DNA of 64,000 nt. Source: Bradysia coprophila (Eukaryota > Arthropoda > Insecta > Diptera > Sciaridae). Shown here in pieces: positions 62,558 through 64,000 of this stretch (the stretch's first letter is position 1; every line of letters begins with the position of its first letter). Below the pieces are notes generated by a model. The model was not told the origin of the DNA, ran no database searches, and worked only from the letters and a program-made list of their open reading frames with translations. Location: contig NC_050735.1 in NCBI RefSeq assembly GCF_014529535.1, positions 2,852,001-2,916,000 of the forward strand, written 5' to 3'. The translations under genes and the position numbers were made by a program.

Positions 62558-64000
62558 ATTTTTATCAAAAAATCAATTTTTTGCTTTGAAAAATGAAAGG
62601 ATTATGACTCAATAACGACCACAAATCTAGTACGAGTTACGAGTGTCTAAAGCCTCGTCTATCGTTGCAAACTCATTCGTTTCAACAAAATTGTTCAGAA
62701 CGTATTCAAATAAGGCGGGTCCTAAGACTCATCGAGATATAACATTTGCTATTTGATACACATTTCGAGAGTTTATGCATTTTATTGAACTAAATGGAGA
62801 AATTCATTAGTCGTAAACGCATTTTCATCTTTTTTAAACTCCTAAACTTTTACACCTTATCTTGGTAACTACGGGGCCATCAACACAGTGCTAACGCGAA
62901 AAATGACGAATTTTGGACAATCTTGAAAAAAAAGCTTTGCATTCGATATACCTTCATCGTCTTCATTTAAAACTTTAGACCCTAGCTGCCAATCCATGGA
63001 TCGTGGATTTTCAAAATTATTCGACCTTTTATGTGAAGGCTAACAGACCTAATCCACTAACATTCAAGTTCTGAAGAAGGAACAACGTAGAACGTAGAAC
63101 AATACACTAAAAAATGGAACTTGCCCGAAATGGACAGCCACCAATTATTTTAAGGTGGCCGAATTCGAGGCTAAATGTCGACAAATGGTTAATTTTTGAC
63201 GAACGGTTTTTCAGCTTGAAATATATTGCAAGAGATTGGCTTACCAGAGTGATGAAAGTTATTGCAATTATCAAAAAACTGTTTTTTTTTTTAAATTTTG
63301 GTGAGATGAGCTTATATCAAAATGTTAGAGTAATTAGTTCAAATTTGTTTTTTTTTCTGATCGCCCGTTTTTCGATTTCGATTTTGTCTACATTTTGGGT
63401 AAATACAAATTTTTCAAGGAACGTCGAGAGTGTTCATCATTAAAAGTGTGTGCGTTCTATGGTTCTACGAAATCTACAACTCACCTTATCGATCGCAGCC
63501 ATGATTTAAAAAATACGTCTACGGTCCACTCACACTCCAGAAAGATCGAAAAAGCTGCAAAAAGTTAAAGGAAAAACTTTCAGAAGTCGTAAAGACACGG
63601 TAAAGTGTATCAACCAACAATTCAACAGTCTCGCAGATAAGCCACTTCTCTGAATCAGTAAAGTTAAACGAATTGCACGTAACATAACGTATAACTTACA
63701 TCTCCAAAATTTTAATCAAATTATCCCATCAAATCGACGGTCTTCAAATCAGTCTCATAGAACTAACAGTGTAGTCCATTAGGCACAGATAAGTATTGTC
63801 CATCAGGTTCAGATACAAGCATCTTCGAATCAAATAACTCATTTCACAATTTTTTTTAAAGTAGCTAACCTGTTTACAAAATTGGGACTCCTAATATCGA
63901 CCTCAAGGGTTTCTAGAGAGCTGATTTCTCCCCATTGATTGCTACAATTGAGCAACTAGTGTACAAATATCAGTATATCTCCAGGCCCGAACTGGCCAAA
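62558..64000. other. no supported gene to the window end
   Basis: Only short open frames. A possible lone start exon on the minus strand at 63490-63507 (ATG GCT GCG ATC GAT AAG, then GTGAGT) is discussed in the findings; no partner exon was found. Confidence 0.5.

Noticed and set aside
63114..63443. 109-codon open frame near the window end
   Set aside because: No recognisable family; low-complexity tail and no supporting signals.

Overview
The window is eukaryotic, AT-rich DNA with short phased GT-AG introns (often 60-75 bp). I read it as an insect genome, most likely a lower (nematoceran) fly. Supporting points are a windbeutel-type ERp29 with an N-terminal CxxC motif, an aldolase with two interchangeable last exons of equal length, and a full class IX myosin, a class that to my knowledge Drosophila lacks. 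The species assignment is inference.

Layout. 1-8328: no gene; AT-rich blocks and inverted repeats. 8329-37882, minus strand: a complete 22-exon class IX myosin (motor with RhoGAP), 2216 residues. Its first intron is 18.6 kb (19256-37834) and fills most of the apparent gene desert. 37883-44961: the spacer separating the divergent myosin and aldolase genes. 44962-48910, plus strand: fructose-bisphosphate aldolase with an alternative last exon at 46995-47090. 49036-52356: spacer packed with foldback repeats and a tandem duplication. 52357-54072, plus: an HSPA14-type Hsp70. 55106-56063, minus: windbeutel/ERp29. 56615-58264, minus: a divergent glucosylceramidase-like GH30 protein. 60238-62503, plus: ESF1, a pre-rRNA processing factor. 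62558-64000: no supported gene.

Every gene model was assembled by hand from splice sites. All six give coding lengths divisible by three with consistent phases, which is strong internal support. The genes look like unrelated housekeeping or cell-biology genes: Rho signalling on actin, glycolysis, ribosome-associated chaperone, ER folding and secretion, lysosomal or secreted glycosidase, and ribosome biogenesis. They do not form one pathway.

The most unusual feature is the density of long inverted repeats (foldback or MITE-like). At least fifteen, 80-690 bp long and from several distinct families, sit in introns and spacers; some families recur across the window. The GH30 protein, which keeps both catalytic glutamates but changes several surrounding glucose-site residues, is the best candidate for altered biochemistry. 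I found no CRISPR array, tRNA, rRNA or recognisable transposase gene.
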